Below are positions 9,267 through 17,984 of a DNA stretch of 64,000 nucleotides, piece after piece (position 1 is the first letter of the stretch; every line of letters starts with the position of its first letter). Position numbers and translations under genes: made by a program. The notes beneath the pieces are model-generated. The model was given only the letters and a program-made list of their open reading frames with translations, was not told where the DNA came from and searched no databases. The stretch comes from JBCCEJ01 sp039030335 (GTDB lineage: Bacteria > Pseudomonadota > Gammaproteobacteria > HK1): the NCBI GenBank assembly GCA_039030335.1, contig JBCCEJ010000025.1, positions 1 through 64,000 on the forward strand. The letters are read 5' to 3'.

Positions 9267-10237
9267 CGTTCCTTCGCGTACGGAATGCCGCTCGCCTTCG
9301 GCGCCTGCGCGCTGCCGATAAAGCCAGCCAGTAATATCACCGTCAGCAGATACGGGAGCGCCTGGATCAACTGTACGGGAATGGGCCCTACACCCGGCAG
9401 TTCCACACCCTGCAGGCGCGCCGCGACGGCATCGAGAAAGCCGAACAGCAGGCATGCGAGCATGGCCGGTACCGGCCTCCATTTGCCAAAGATCATCGCC
9501 GCGAGCGCGATGTAACCCTTGCCTGCCGTCATGTCGCGGACAAACGCCGCGCCGTGAGCGGTCGACAGATAGGTGCCAGCCACACCGCACAGCGTCCCGC
9601 AGATCAGCATCGCCTGATAGCGCAGCGCCGTCACCGAGATTCCGGCGGTATCAACGGCAGCCGGGTTCTCGCCGACAGCCCGCAGCCGGAGTCCGAAGCG
9701 CGTGCGGAACAGGACCCACCACGCGGCCGGCACGGCCGCGAACGCCGCGTAAACGAGCAGGTTGTGACCGCTTAACAGTTCCGCGTACAGCACACCGATC
9801 ACGGGGACGTCCCGGAGTGCCGCGGCAAACGGCCAGGTCAGTTCCTGGAACCGGGCATCGGCCGGCAACGACGGCGTCTGCCCGCCCTGCTGGAACCACG
9901 CAATACCGAGAATGATCGTCAGACCCGACACCATGATGTTGATGGCAAGCCCGCTGACGACCTGATTGCCGCGGTGCGTAATACAGGCGAAGCCGTGCAG
10001 CCAGGCGAGCATCATCGACACGCCGATGCCGGCCAGCAACCCGAGCCACGCGGAGTTGTAGAGCGCCGCCGTCGACGCCGCCGCAAATGCGGCCGCCAGC
10101 ATCTTGCCCTCCAGGCCGATGTCGATGACGCCGGAGCGCTCGGCGAACATGCCCGCCAGTGCCGCGAGCATTAGCGGGGCCGCCAGACGGACGGTCGAGT
10201 CGAGAGTAAGCACCGCGAGCAGGTAGGTCTCCGACAT
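9263..10237 (-). CDS. Nucleoside ABC transporter permease (second subunit)
   Basis: This 324-aa integral membrane protein of the BPD_transp_2 family (branched-chain amino acid/ribose type permeases) has about eight to ten hydrophobic segments. Typical segments are FAERSGVIDIGLEGKMLAAA near the N-terminus and AAMIFGKWRPVPAMLACLLFG near the C-terminus. It resembles the NupQ/YufQ member of BMP-type nucleoside transporters. It starts one base inside the stop of the first permease gene and ends in an ATGA overlap with cytidine deaminase. That coupling to salvage enzymes supports nucleosides as cargo. Confidence 0.9.
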   Translation of the reverse strand: MSETYLLAVLTLDSTVRLAAPLMLAALAGMFAERSGVIDIGLEGKMLAAAFAAASTAALYNSAWLGLLAGIGVSMMLAWLHGFACITHRGNQVVSGLAINIMVSGLTIILGIAWFQQGGQTPSLPADARFQELTWPFAAALRDVPVIGVLYAELLSGHNLLVYAAFAAVPAAWWVLFRTRFGLRLRAVGENPAAVDTAGISVTALRYQAMLICGTLCGVAGTYLSTAHGAAFVRDMTAGKGYIALAAMIFGKWRPVPAMLACLLFGFLDAVAARLQGVELPGVGPIPVQLIQALPYLLTVILLAGFIGSAQAPKASGIPYAKER

Positions 10238-11361
10238 CAGCCCGCGTCCTCGGAAGCCACCGGCGCACGTCGCGTGAACAACCGCTCGAGCGTCGGCTGG
10301 AGCATGCGGTCCAGCGCACCGCTGAACAGGATCACGAGACCGATGATCACGACGATCATGTCGCGGGTAATCTTCGGCATGTCGAACGCAAGTTCGGCAC
10401 CACCCTGATACAACACGCCGAACAGCAACGCCGCGAGCACGATCCCGACCGGGTGGTTGCGCCCCATCAGCGCGACCGCGATCCCGGTAAACCCAAAACC
10501 TTCGGTGAAGTCCAGCAGCAGGCGGTGCGTTACCCCAAGCGCCGTATTGACCGCAACGAGTCCGGCGAGTGCGCCAGAGATCGCCATCGCGAGCATGATG
10601 ACCCGGGCCGGATCGATACCGGCATAGAGCGCCGCACGTTGGTTATGACCGACGACGCGGATGGCGTAGCCAAGCCGCGTACGCCACATCAGCAACCACA
10701 TGCCGACACAACAGATGAGCGCCAGGAAGAACGCGCCGTTGAGCGGCGAGGATTCCACTTCGAAACCTACCGCGCCCAACATATCGTGCATGAACGGTAG
10801 CCATGCTGCCGCTTCGAACTCGCGGCTGTGTGGCGTCATCTGTCCTGGCATGATCAACACGTTGACCATCATGTAAACCATCAACGCCGACGCGATGAAG
10901 TTGAACATGATGGTCGTGATGACGATATGGCTGCCGCGCCGGGCCTGCAGATAGCCCGGCACGAAGCCCCAGAGCGCACCCATCGCCGCGCCGCCGAGCG
11001 CGGCGAGCGGTATCAGAACCCAGCCCGGTAACGCTTGATCCAGCGACAGCACGACCACGCCAACGCCCAGTCCGCCGATATAGGCCTGTCCTTCTCCGCC
11101 GATGTTGAACAGCCCGGCATGAAAGGCGATGGCGACGGCGAGACCGGTGAAGATGAGACTCGTCGCGTAGTAGAGCGTGTAGCCGATGGCTTCGGCGGAC
11201 CCGAGTGCGCCCCAGGTCAGGATCCGCAGTGCCTCGACCGGGTCTTCGCCGATGAACGCGACGATCGCGCCGGCGACGAGAAACGCGAGCGTCACATTGA
11301 CAGCGGGCAACAGTGCCAGCCCGACCCATCTGGGTGCGTTGCCGCCCGCGTCGCCGCTCAC
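10237..11361 (-). CDS. Nucleoside ABC transporter permease (first subunit)
   Basis: This 374-aa permease of the same superfamily as the next gene is longer, as NupP/YufP-type proteins are. It has an N-terminal hydrophobic helix (LALLPAVNVTLAFLVAGAIVA) and the conserved cytoplasmic region FNIGGEGQAYIGGLG. Further transmembrane segments follow, and a charged tail ends the protein. Its ATG overlaps the ATPase stop by four bases, and its stop shares one base with the start of the second permease. Together the two permeases should form the heterodimeric channel of the importer. Confidence 0.9.
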   Translation of the reverse strand: MSGDAGGNAPRWVGLALLPAVNVTLAFLVAGAIVAFIGEDPVEALRILTWGALGSAEAIGYTLYYATSLIFTGLAVAIAFHAGLFNIGGEGQAYIGGLGVGVVVLSLDQALPGWVLIPLAALGGAAMGALWGFVPGYLQARRGSHIVITTIMFNFIASALMVYMMVNVLIMPGQMTPHSREFEAAAWLPFMHDMLGAVGFEVESSPLNGAFFLALICCVGMWLLMWRTRLGYAIRVVGHNQRAALYAGIDPARVIMLAMAISGALAGLVAVNTALGVTHRLLLDFTEGFGFTGIAVALMGRNHPVGIVLAALLFGVLYQGGAELAFDMPKITRDMIVVIIGLVILFSGALDRMLQPTLERLFTRRAPVASEDAG

Positions 11362-12908
11362 GCCGCCGCCTCACCCGTACCGTGCGCGTTGGCCATCATG
11401 AGTCCGAGCGTGCGCTCGTCGGCGTCCGCGGCCTGCATCTCGCCCACTATACGACCCTCGAACATCACCAGAATGCGGTCGGCGAGCGACATGATCTCGT
11501 CGAGTTCCACCGAGACCAGCAACACCGCCACGCCGGCATCGCGCATCGCTACCAGTCGCTTATGTATGAGTTCGATCGCGCCGATATCGACGCCGCGCGT
11601 CGGCTGCCCGACCAGCAGCAGTTCCGGTGCGCGGCTGAATTCCCGTGCGAGCAGCAGCTTTTGCTGGTTGCCACCGGAAAAACCGGCCGTGCGCAGGGCC
11701 GCATCGTGCGGACGCACATCGAAAGTCTCCATGCAGTCGTCGCAAAACGCCTCGATGCGACGGTACGCGAGCAGGACGTGATCACCGAACTCGGGCGAAT
11801 CCTGGTACCCGAGGATCGACGACTCCGCGGCAGCAAATGGCGCTACCAGTCCCACCCTGAGCCGATCTTCCGGTACGTGCGCGACACTCTTGGCCCGCAT
11901 CTCGTGCGGATCGCTCGGCGCCGACGGGGTGACGGCGCGACCTTTTATCTGGATCGTCCCGCCAACGATCGGGCGGATCCCTGACAGAGCTTCGAGCAGT
12001 TCGCTCTGACCGTTGCCGGCAACGCCAGCGACGCCGACGATCTCACCGGCGCGCACACTGAAGCTGACGCCGTTGACGCCGTCGCGGGCACCCAGCCCGG
12101 CGATCTGGAGGTCCTGCACGTCCAGCACCGTATCACCGGCGTCCGCGGTCCCTTTCTCCACCCGCAACAGAACCTTGCGTCCCACCATCAGTTCCGCCAG
12201 TTCTTCGCGGCTCGTTTCCGCCGTCGCGAGCGTCGCCACCATCTGCCCTTGCCGCATTACCGAGACGGCGCTCGTGATAGCGAGGATCTCGCGCAGCTTG
12301 TGCGTGATGAGCAGTACCGTCACACCCTGGTCAGCGAGCGAACGCAGCACCCGAAACAGCTGGTCGGCCTCCTGCGGCGTCAGCACGCCAGTCGGCTCGT
12401 CCAGCACCAGAATCTCGGCGCCACGATAAAGCGCTTTCAAGATCTCGACGCGCTGCTGCGCACCCACCGTCAGATCGGCGACCAGCGCGTCCGGGTCGAC
12501 CTCCAGTCCGTACTCTTCGGCGAGTGCCGACAGCGCGCTGCGCGCGGCTCTCAGGCCGGGACCAAGCAGTGCGCTGCCCTCCGCCCCGAGCACCACGTTC
12601 TCGAGAACCGTGAAGGTATCGACGAGCATGAAATGCTGATGGACCATGCCGATGCCGCAGGCGATGGCCTCCTGGCTGTTTCGGATACGCACCCGTTCAC
12701 CATCGACTTCGATGTATCCGGCGTCCGCCTGATAGAAGCCGTAGAGGATGCTCATCAGCGTCGATTTGCCGGCGCCGTTTTCGCCGACGATGCCATGAAT
12801 GGCCCCGGCCTCGACATCGAGTGAGATGTCCTGGTTCGCCTGAACCTGACCGAAACGCTTGGAAATGCCGGCCAGCCGGATGGCTGGCGGCTTTGCGGTG
12901 GTGTTCAT
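11358..12908 (-). CDS. Nucleoside ABC transporter ATP-binding protein (two ABC domains)
   Basis: This 516-aa protein has two ABC domains in tandem, as in the sugar/nucleoside CUT2 family. Domain 1 (residues 10-240) has Walker A GENGAGKSTLMSILYG, signature LTVGAQQRVEILKALYRG and Walker B ILVLDEPTGVLTP. Domain 2 (residues 260-500) has GVAGNGQSELLEAL in place of a full Walker A and FSGGNQQKLLLAREFSR as signature, the usual asymmetry of this family. It energises the two permeases encoded just downstream. A structured 99-base gap separates it from the upstream binding-protein gene. Confidence 0.93.
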   Translation of the reverse strand: MNTTAKPPAIRLAGISKRFGQVQANQDISLDVEAGAIHGIVGENGAGKSTLMSILYGFYQADAGYIEVDGERVRIRNSQEAIACGIGMVHQHFMLVDTFTVLENVVLGAEGSALLGPGLRAARSALSALAEEYGLEVDPDALVADLTVGAQQRVEILKALYRGAEILVLDEPTGVLTPQEADQLFRVLRSLADQGVTVLLITHKLREILAITSAVSVMRQGQMVATLATAETSREELAELMVGRKVLLRVEKGTADAGDTVLDVQDLQIAGLGARDGVNGVSFSVRAGEIVGVAGVAGNGQSELLEALSGIRPIVGGTIQIKGRAVTPSAPSDPHEMRAKSVAHVPEDRLRVGLVAPFAAAESSILGYQDSPEFGDHVLLAYRRIEAFCDDCMETFDVRPHDAALRTAGFSGGNQQKLLLAREFSRAPELLLVGQPTRGVDIGAIELIHKRLVAMRDAGVAVLLVSVELDEIMSLADRILVMFEGRIVGEMQAADADERTLGLMMANAHGTGEAAA

Positions 12909-12917
12909 TCAGAACCT

Positions 12918-12975
12918 GATGGCTGCCTTAAGCCCAGCGCCGGCCGCTATGCGGCCCGCGCTGCGGACAGCCATC
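12918..12975 (-). other. Nested inverted repeats between binding-protein and ATPase genes
   Basis: The short gap between the binding-protein stop and the ATPase start holds an outer inverted repeat, GATGGCTG at 12918-12925 with CAGCCATC at 12968-12975. Inside it is a hairpin GGCCGC-TAT-GCGGCC (12942-12956). There is no T-run, so this looks more like an mRNA stabiliser or partial attenuator than a true terminator. Such structures often let the binding protein be made in excess over the membrane subunits. That role is inferred from position only. Confidence 0.5.
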
Positions 12976-13007
12976 TCAGCGGCAAGTGCCGCCGGACGGC
13001 ACCCGAC

Positions 13008-13994
13008 TCAGGACGGGCACTTGCTGTCAGACATGTAGTCGTGGACCGCGATTTTGCCGGACACGATGTCAGCCTTAAGCGCCTCAACCCTGGACTTCAT
13101 GTCGTCCGACACCAGGGATGCATTGTGCTCGTCGAGGGCCCAGCCAACGCCGCCTTCTTTCAATCCGAGTACCTGGATGCCGGGCTTCCAGGTGCCATTC
13201 TTGACCCCCATGAAGGACTCGTACACAGCGACATCGACGCGCTTGACCATCGAACTCAGCATCGTGCCGGGCTGCAGATAGTTCTGGTTGGAGTCGACGC
13301 CAATCGCCAGCTTGCCATTGTCCTTGGCAGCCTGGTAAACACCGATGCCGGTGCCACCAGCGGCCGCGTAGACGACGTCAGCGCCGCGGTCGAACTGGCT
13401 CTTCGCAAGCTCCGCACCACGGCCCGGATCGTTCCATGCCGACGGCGTTGAGCCGGTCATGTTCTGGAAGACCTCGACACCGCCGTCGACGTGCTTGGCG
13501 CCCTGCACGTAACCGCAGGCAAAGCGGCGGATGAGCGGAATATCCATGCCGCCCACGAATCCGACCTTGGCGGACTTCGAGGCCATGGCCGCCAGCGCCC
13601 CGACGAGGAACGAACCCTCGTGCTCCTTGAATACGACGGAATTCACGTTTGGCAGGTTGACGACCATGTCGACGATAGTGAATTTCAGGTCAGGAAACTC
13701 CTTCGCCACCTTCTCGACCGCAGCGGCCTGGTTGAAACCGATCGCCACGATCGGATTGGCACCCCGCTTGGCGAGACGCCGCATGGCCTGCTCGCGCTGC
13801 GCATCGTTGGTCGGTTCGAACTCGCGGTACTTGCCGCTCGTTTCGTCGGCATAACGCTTCGCACCGTCATAAGCGGCCTGGTTGAATGACTTGTCGAATT
13901 TGCCACCCATGTCGTACACGACGGCGGGCTCCGCGGCCTGCGCTGATGCCGTCGCCAGCATCGACGCACAAAGAATTCCAAACATGCGACGCAT
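13008..13994 (-). CDS. BMP-family nucleoside-binding periplasmic protein
   Basis: This 328-aa substrate-binding protein is of the BMP/PnrA (PF02608) type. It starts with a Sec signal peptide (MRRMFGILCASMLATASAQA) and has no clear lipobox cysteine, so it is probably soluble in the periplasm. Family segments include VVYDMGGKFDKSFNQAAYDG, AIGFNQAAAVEKVAKEFPD and the glycine-rich VYAAAGGTGIGVYQAA. The frame is open upstream to 14069, but the ATG at 13994 follows GGAGAAC and directly begins the signal peptide, which decides the start. It is the first gene of the nucleoside import and salvage operon. Confidence 0.92.
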   Translation of the reverse strand: MRRMFGILCASMLATASAQAAEPAVVYDMGGKFDKSFNQAAYDGAKRYADETSGKYREFEPTNDAQREQAMRRLAKRGANPIVAIGFNQAAAVEKVAKEFPDLKFTIVDMVVNLPNVNSVVFKEHEGSFLVGALAAMASKSAKVGFVGGMDIPLIRRFACGYVQGAKHVDGGVEVFQNMTGSTPSAWNDPGRGAELAKSQFDRGADVVYAAAGGTGIGVYQAAKDNGKLAIGVDSNQNYLQPGTMLSSMVKRVDVAVYESFMGVKNGTWKPGIQVLGLKEGGVGWALDEHNASLVSDDMKSRVEALKADIVSGKIAVHDYMSDSKCPS

Positions 13995-14311
13995 TGGGTT
14001 GTTCTCCTGGTCTGCAAAAGGCCGGCGAACGGAAACCGCCAACCGCTCTTCAATCTGGATCATTGTCACCGTAACGCCACAGAATCAAGGCGTTTTTCCT
14101 TCCCTTGGGCACCTGCGCGGCCTGGGTCAGGCGAACGGCTGGATCCGTCCAGGCAAGACGAATTAGTGCGTGAAATTCATCAATTTTGTGGACATAATCC
14201 CGACAGTTCTCCAGTTGTGGAGGTTGGCTGCGAGACTGCGCGGCCAGATGGAGAGGGAGAGCTGCCGCGCGCGCTGCGCGGTTGATAACGACAACAACTG
14301 CGATAAAGATT
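13995..14311. other. Divergent intergenic region, no gene seen
   Basis: These 317 bases separate the nucleoside operon (minus) from a small plus-strand ORF. No convincing coding frame is visible. An AT-rich patch around 14160-14200 (AATTAGTGCG, TCAATTTTGTGGACATAATC) stands out from the GC-rich surroundings and may hold promoters. I could not assign a clear -35/-10 pair or operator. Confidence 0.4.
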
Positions 14312-14626
14312 ATGACGGTCTATATCGAGCACATGCCTCGGCCTCAGCCGGCGCGGGCAACGTTGCGGCTGGTGTCGGAGCACCGGGGCGAGTCGGGGCG
14401 GGAGCAGCTCCAGGCGATACTCGAAGTCTTGGGGCTCGGGTATATCGAGATGGATGAGACGCCATCACAGCGTGCGCTTGCGCATCTTCCGCACCAGTCG
14501 CAGGTGCGGGCCATGCACGCCGGGGCAGTCCCGATCAGTCGCGAGGCGCTCACCGCGCTGGCGGAAGAAGGCCGGCTGCCTGATGAAGTGAGCGAGCCAA
14601 ACGACACGCTGGACGCCACAGCCTGA
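14312..14626 (+). CDS. Hypothetical protein, 104 aa
   Basis: This small protein is not recognised. From the ATG at 14312 it reads MTVYIEHMPRPQPARATLRL and continues with LEVLGLGYIEMDETPSQRAL and an acidic tail. It has no signal peptide or membrane segment. GC-rich third positions and the absence of a competing frame on either strand favour coding. The frame is open upstream to 14282, and a later ATG at 14333 is also possible; no strong ribosome binding site decides between them. It lies 125 bases before an ArsR-type regulator on the same strand. Confidence 0.45.
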   Translation: MTVYIEHMPRPQPARATLRLVSEHRGESGREQLQAILEVLGLGYIEMDETPSQRALAHLPHQSQVRAMHAGAVPISREALTALAEEGRLPDEVSEPNDTLDATA

Positions 14627-14751
14627 GCGAAACGCGGGCACCGGGCGAGTTGCGACGCCTTGATGCGCTGGCCCCGTGCTAGCATGCCGGCGACCTGAGA
14701 CTTCATGCGAACCGGCTTTGCGCGGTGATTATCGCACCCGGCCGTATTGAT

Positions 14752-15081
14752 ATGACGCTACCGATCGAAGAGGCGGCTGACGCACTCGCGCAGCTCGGCA
14801 ATCCGACCAGGCTTAAGATCGTGCGCCTGCTGGTGCGCGCCGGCCACGACGGCATGGCCGTCGGCGAGATTCAGCGTGAACTCGATGTCGCGGCATCGAC
14901 GCTGTCGCACCACCTTCAGCACCTGAAGGCATGCCAACTCCTGAATCAAACGCGTGAGAGCACCGTGCTGCGCTGCCGGGCGAACTACGAACTACTGCAT
15001 GAAGTGACGCATTTCCTGCTGGCGGAATGTTGCAGCGGGTCGGCCGCCTTCGAGACCCGGACCGAAGCCGAATCTGCCTGA
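14752..15081 (+). CDS. ArsR-family transcriptional regulator
   Basis: This 109-aa winged-helix repressor has the family pattern ADALAQLGNPTRLKIVRLL for the first helices and the recognition helix VAASTLSHHLQHLKACQLL near residues 45-63. A C-terminal LAECCSG provides two adjacent cysteines that could sense a metal or oxidant, though the classical ELCVCDL motif is absent. I use the ATG at 14752; a GTG at 14725 is also in frame. It converges with a sirtuin gene on the minus strand. Its target is not evident, because the upstream neighbour is a hypothetical gene. Confidence 0.85.
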   Translation: MTLPIEEAADALAQLGNPTRLKIVRLLVRAGHDGMAVGEIQRELDVAASTLSHHLQHLKACQLLNQTRESTVLRCRANYELLHEVTHFLLAECCSGSAAFETRTEAESA

Positions 15082-15137
15082 ACAGTGCAACCGGGCATCC
15101 GGGCAACAGCGTCTGCTGTTCGCAGCAAGCCGCTCAG

Positions 15138-15968
15138 TCAAGCGGTGGATTGCAGTTTCGCGAGCGCCGCCGGCAATAGTTCTTCAGCTTTTTCCGGCAG
15201 CGGCAACACGGCACGATGCGGCGTGTCCGCGGCGCCAGGGTCGATACTGAGCGCTGCTACGTCCCGTTTTACCGCGGCGCTCAGAAACAGATCGGTTACC
15301 CCTACGGCAAACGACGTGCCCACGAACAACAGCAAGTCGGCCCTCGCCGCCGCGTCCAGCACACGCAGCCACTGGTAATCTCGATGCTCGTCGTAGAATT
15401 CATCGAACCACAGGACATGCTGTCGCAGCCATCCGCCACAGATGTGGCACGTCGGCAACGTCGACGCTGACGGCGAAGACCGAAACGTTTCGATCGCTTC
15501 AGCCGGGCGCGGCAGGGAACCAGCGGGCGCGGCGTTGGCACAACCGGTCTCGACGCAACGTACCCGGTCCGCGCTGCCGTGCACCTTGACGAGGGCTTCC
15601 GACCCGGCGCGTTCATGCAACGGGTCGACGTTTTGCGTGACCAACAGGAACTCGCCGCCGCGGCCGCGGTGCCAGCGCTCCAACGTTGCCAGCGCTGTGT
15701 GTGCCGGATTGGGCTGCTTGTCCAGCACGTGGTCGAAACGCGAGAGATACCAGGACCAGCTCTCCACCGGATGCTGCATGAAAAACTGCCGAGTGCCCAT
15801 TTCCATGACGTCACGCGACCAGACGGCATCGGGATCCGTTCCACGGAACGTCGGAATCCCGCTCGCGAGGCTGATTCCGGCGCCGGTGACGACGACCAGG
15901 TAGCCAGTCCCGACGCCCGACAACGCGGTCGTGAGGCGACTGGTGGGATCCGGGCTCACGTCGATCAT
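15138..15968 (-). CDS. Sir2-family NAD-dependent protein deacylase (variant)
   Basis: This 276-aa sirtuin should remove acyl groups from lysines using NAD. The NAD-binding sequence is TGAGISLASGIPTFRG, and the catalytic His is in LVKVHGSADRVRC. Zinc cysteines are in CVETGCANA and CHICGG. The usual TQNVDGLH is TQNVDPLHERAG here, a Gly-to-Pro change that keeps the Asn, Asp and His. The family's Asp-x-Val-x-Phe stretch after the second Cys pair is altered (HVLWFDEFYDEH). The ATG at 15968 follows TGAGGAA and is preferred over the open frame to 16064. A methyltransferase-like gene lies 92 bases upstream. Confidence 0.87.
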   Translation of the reverse strand: MIDVSPDPTSRLTTALSGVGTGYLVVVTGAGISLASGIPTFRGTDPDAVWSRDVMEMGTRQFFMQHPVESWSWYLSRFDHVLDKQPNPAHTALATLERWHRGRGGEFLLVTQNVDPLHERAGSEALVKVHGSADRVRCVETGCANAAPAGSLPRPAEAIETFRSSPSASTLPTCHICGGWLRQHVLWFDEFYDEHRDYQWLRVLDAAARADLLLFVGTSFAVGVTDLFLSAAVKRDVAALSIDPGAADTPHRAVLPLPEKAEELLPAALAKLQSTA

Positions 15969-16060
15969 CGGGTTGTTCCTCAGAGATTCAGCGCAAGTTG
16001 TCAGCGGGGCGCACACCGTACGACGCGCGAAGCTGCGGCCGCTTCCACATTGCACGAGGC

Positions 16061-16936
16061 TCAACCACAGAGTTCATCGAGCGCAAGCGTGGAACAAATG
16101 TCGGCTGCAGACCAGCGTGCCGCGTCGGGCTCGGGGCGGGTCAACCTCATCGAAACGCTGAGATACCCGTCGAGAAAGGTCTGCGCGGCCGAGGACCCCA
16201 ACGCCGCAGCGGCGCGCGCGCTCTGCGCACGCTCCGCCTCACTCAACAGCTGCCGGTAGCGCACGGGTGTGCCGAGCGGCTCCGAGCGATACCCGTAGCG
16301 GGCAAATACCGTTTCCAGCGACGACCAGTCGACATCCGGACGAGGGCATCGAAGAAACCAGGGCCGCGCACCGGCATCCAGCAGCGCACCGAATGCAGCC
16401 GCCTGTACCGGCCCGACACTGCCGGCTTCGACGACCAGGTCCAGTTCGGAGAGCCGGCGCTCAAGATCGGCGCTCACCGGCTGGGACGCGAGGTCCACAT
16501 CGTAGCGAACGTCGATGAGACCCATGGATTCAGCGTATCCAAGCGCCTCATCAGCGACATCCGCGCCGATGATGAGCAGCTCGCCTGGTGCAGCCAGGCG
16601 CGTCATGCCATACCAGTCGCGGTCGGCGCCGCGCAGTTCCCGCGGCCACTCCGGGCGCCACTTCGCCCGCGCGTAGTACGCGTAGAGCGCGCGCATGGAC
16701 AGACGGTGGCGCAGCATCGCGCCCACCGCTCCGAAACCCGCGGCAAAATCCATCAACACCGGTGCACGAAACAGGCGCCTTGCACTGACATACCAGGGCA
16801 CCAATCTTCGCAGCGTGCGTCCGAGTACCTCCGGCATCCGATAATCAACCGGACGCAGGCCGCTGTAGTAAGGCCGCGGATCGGGCAGGTTGTAGACGAC
16901 GCCGAAATCGTCCTTATGCTGCGGTGCGAACGGCAT
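16061..16936 (-). CDS. Putative class I SAM-dependent methyltransferase-like protein
   Basis: This 291-aa protein is only tentatively recognised. LMDFAAGFGAVGAMLRHRL near residue 67 looks like the glycine-rich motif I of a Rossmann methyltransferase. LLIIGADVADEALGYAESMG and LDLVVEAGSVGPVQAAAFG could be later strands. There is no signal peptide or membrane helix. A TTG at 16954 is in frame, but the ATG at 16936 (MPFAPQHKDDFG) is simpler. It lies between two sirtuin genes, one downstream on the same strand and one divergent. The substrate is unknown, and a non-catalytic Rossmann protein is possible. Confidence 0.6.
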   Translation of the reverse strand: MPFAPQHKDDFGVVYNLPDPRPYYSGLRPVDYRMPEVLGRTLRRLVPWYVSARRLFRAPVLMDFAAGFGAVGAMLRHRLSMRALYAYYARAKWRPEWPRELRGADRDWYGMTRLAAPGELLIIGADVADEALGYAESMGLIDVRYDVDLASQPVSADLERRLSELDLVVEAGSVGPVQAAAFGALLDAGARPWFLRCPRPDVDWSSLETVFARYGYRSEPLGTPVRYRQLLSEAERAQSARAAAALGSSAAQTFLDGYLSVSMRLTRPEPDAARWSAADICSTLALDELCG

Positions 16937-17129
16937 CTTGAATCGGACCGTCAAATCAGTTCGCCCGTGAGTCTGAATTGCCGTAACGCCGGCTCATCCG
17001 CGGTTCGCGACGCGCCGGGTCAACACGCGGGCCAACAGACGTTGGCGGCGAGCCTGCGACGTCGGAGACCGAGGCATGATCGGGGATTCCGACGCCGTGG
17101 CGCAAAGTGGAACAAACGGGGCAACACGC

Positions 17130-17957
17130 ATGAACTTCACCTCGCTCGATCGGCTGTTGCCAGCGCGGCCGCGCATGCTCATCGTAACCGGAGCAGGCTG
17201 CAGTACCGGTTCCGGCATTCCCGATTATCGCGATCGGGAAGGCGAGTGGAAACGCGCGGCGCCCGTGCACCTGCCCGAGTTCATGGCCAAAGCGGAGGCG
17301 CGTACGCGTTACTGGGCGCGCAGCATGGCCGGCTGGCGAGCCTTCAGTCTGGCCGCGCCCAATGCGGCGCACGATGAGCTCGCTCGCTGGGAGGCGCAGG
17401 CGTGGTGCCACCATCTGATCACGCAGAATGTCGATGGCCTGCACCAACGGGCTGGACAACGTCGAGTCGTGGATCTCCACGGCCGACTCGATACCGTGGT
17501 CTGTCTCGACTGCGGACACCGCAGCCGCCGCGCCGATCTGCAGGAACGTCTGCTGGCCGCCAATCCCGACTGGACGTACGAAATCGACCGGATCGCGCCG
17601 GACGGCGATGTCGACTTGCGGCGGGTCGACTACGACGCATTCACCGTGCTGCCGTGCGCGCGCTGCGGCGGTATGCTGAAGCCTGACGTGGTGTTCTACG
17701 GCGAAAACGTACCGCGCACCCGGGTCGAGTTCTGTCTGGCCCGGCTCGACGAAGCGGATGCACTGGTCGTGGTCGGGTCATCGCTGATGGTGTTCTCCGG
17801 CTTCCGCTTCGCCCGGCATGCTTACACTGCCAATAAGCCCGTCCTCGTCATCAATCGCGGCCGGACCCGGGCCGACGACCTCGCGGCGCTCAAGCTGGAC
17901 GCCGATGCGTCGGAGGCGCTGCCGCAGTTACGCGGGTGGCTGGAGGCGCGCCGCTAA
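17130..17957 (+). CDS. Class II (SIRT4-like) NAD-dependent protein deacylase
   Basis: This 275-aa sirtuin has the SIRT4-like signature TGAGCSTGSGIPDYRDREG, the ribose/nicotinamide motif ITQNVDGLHQRAG and the catalytic His in VVDLHGRLD. Four zinc cysteines are in VVCLDCGH and LPCARCGG, followed by LKPDVVFYGENVP. All catalytic residues of a class II sirtuin are present, unlike the variant at 15138. Class II members remove lipoyl, methylglutaryl and similar acyl groups. An upstream in-frame start at 17076 is possible; I use the ATG at 17130 (MNFTSLDRLLP). It is divergent from the methyltransferase-like gene. Confidence 0.93.
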   Translation: MNFTSLDRLLPARPRMLIVTGAGCSTGSGIPDYRDREGEWKRAAPVHLPEFMAKAEARTRYWARSMAGWRAFSLAAPNAAHDELARWEAQAWCHHLITQNVDGLHQRAGQRRVVDLHGRLDTVVCLDCGHRSRRADLQERLLAANPDWTYEIDRIAPDGDVDLRRVDYDAFTVLPCARCGGMLKPDVVFYGENVPRTRVEFCLARLDEADALVVVGSSLMVFSGFRFARHAYTANKPVLVINRGRTRADDLAALKLDADASEALPQLRGWLEARR

Positions 17958-17984
17958 GCTGGGGGCAAGGCTTACGCGGGCACG

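Noticed and set aside
15998..17377. 459-aa plus-strand open frame between the sirtuins
   Set aside because: It overlaps the methyltransferase-like gene antisense and the class II sirtuin in another frame, without recognisable domains.
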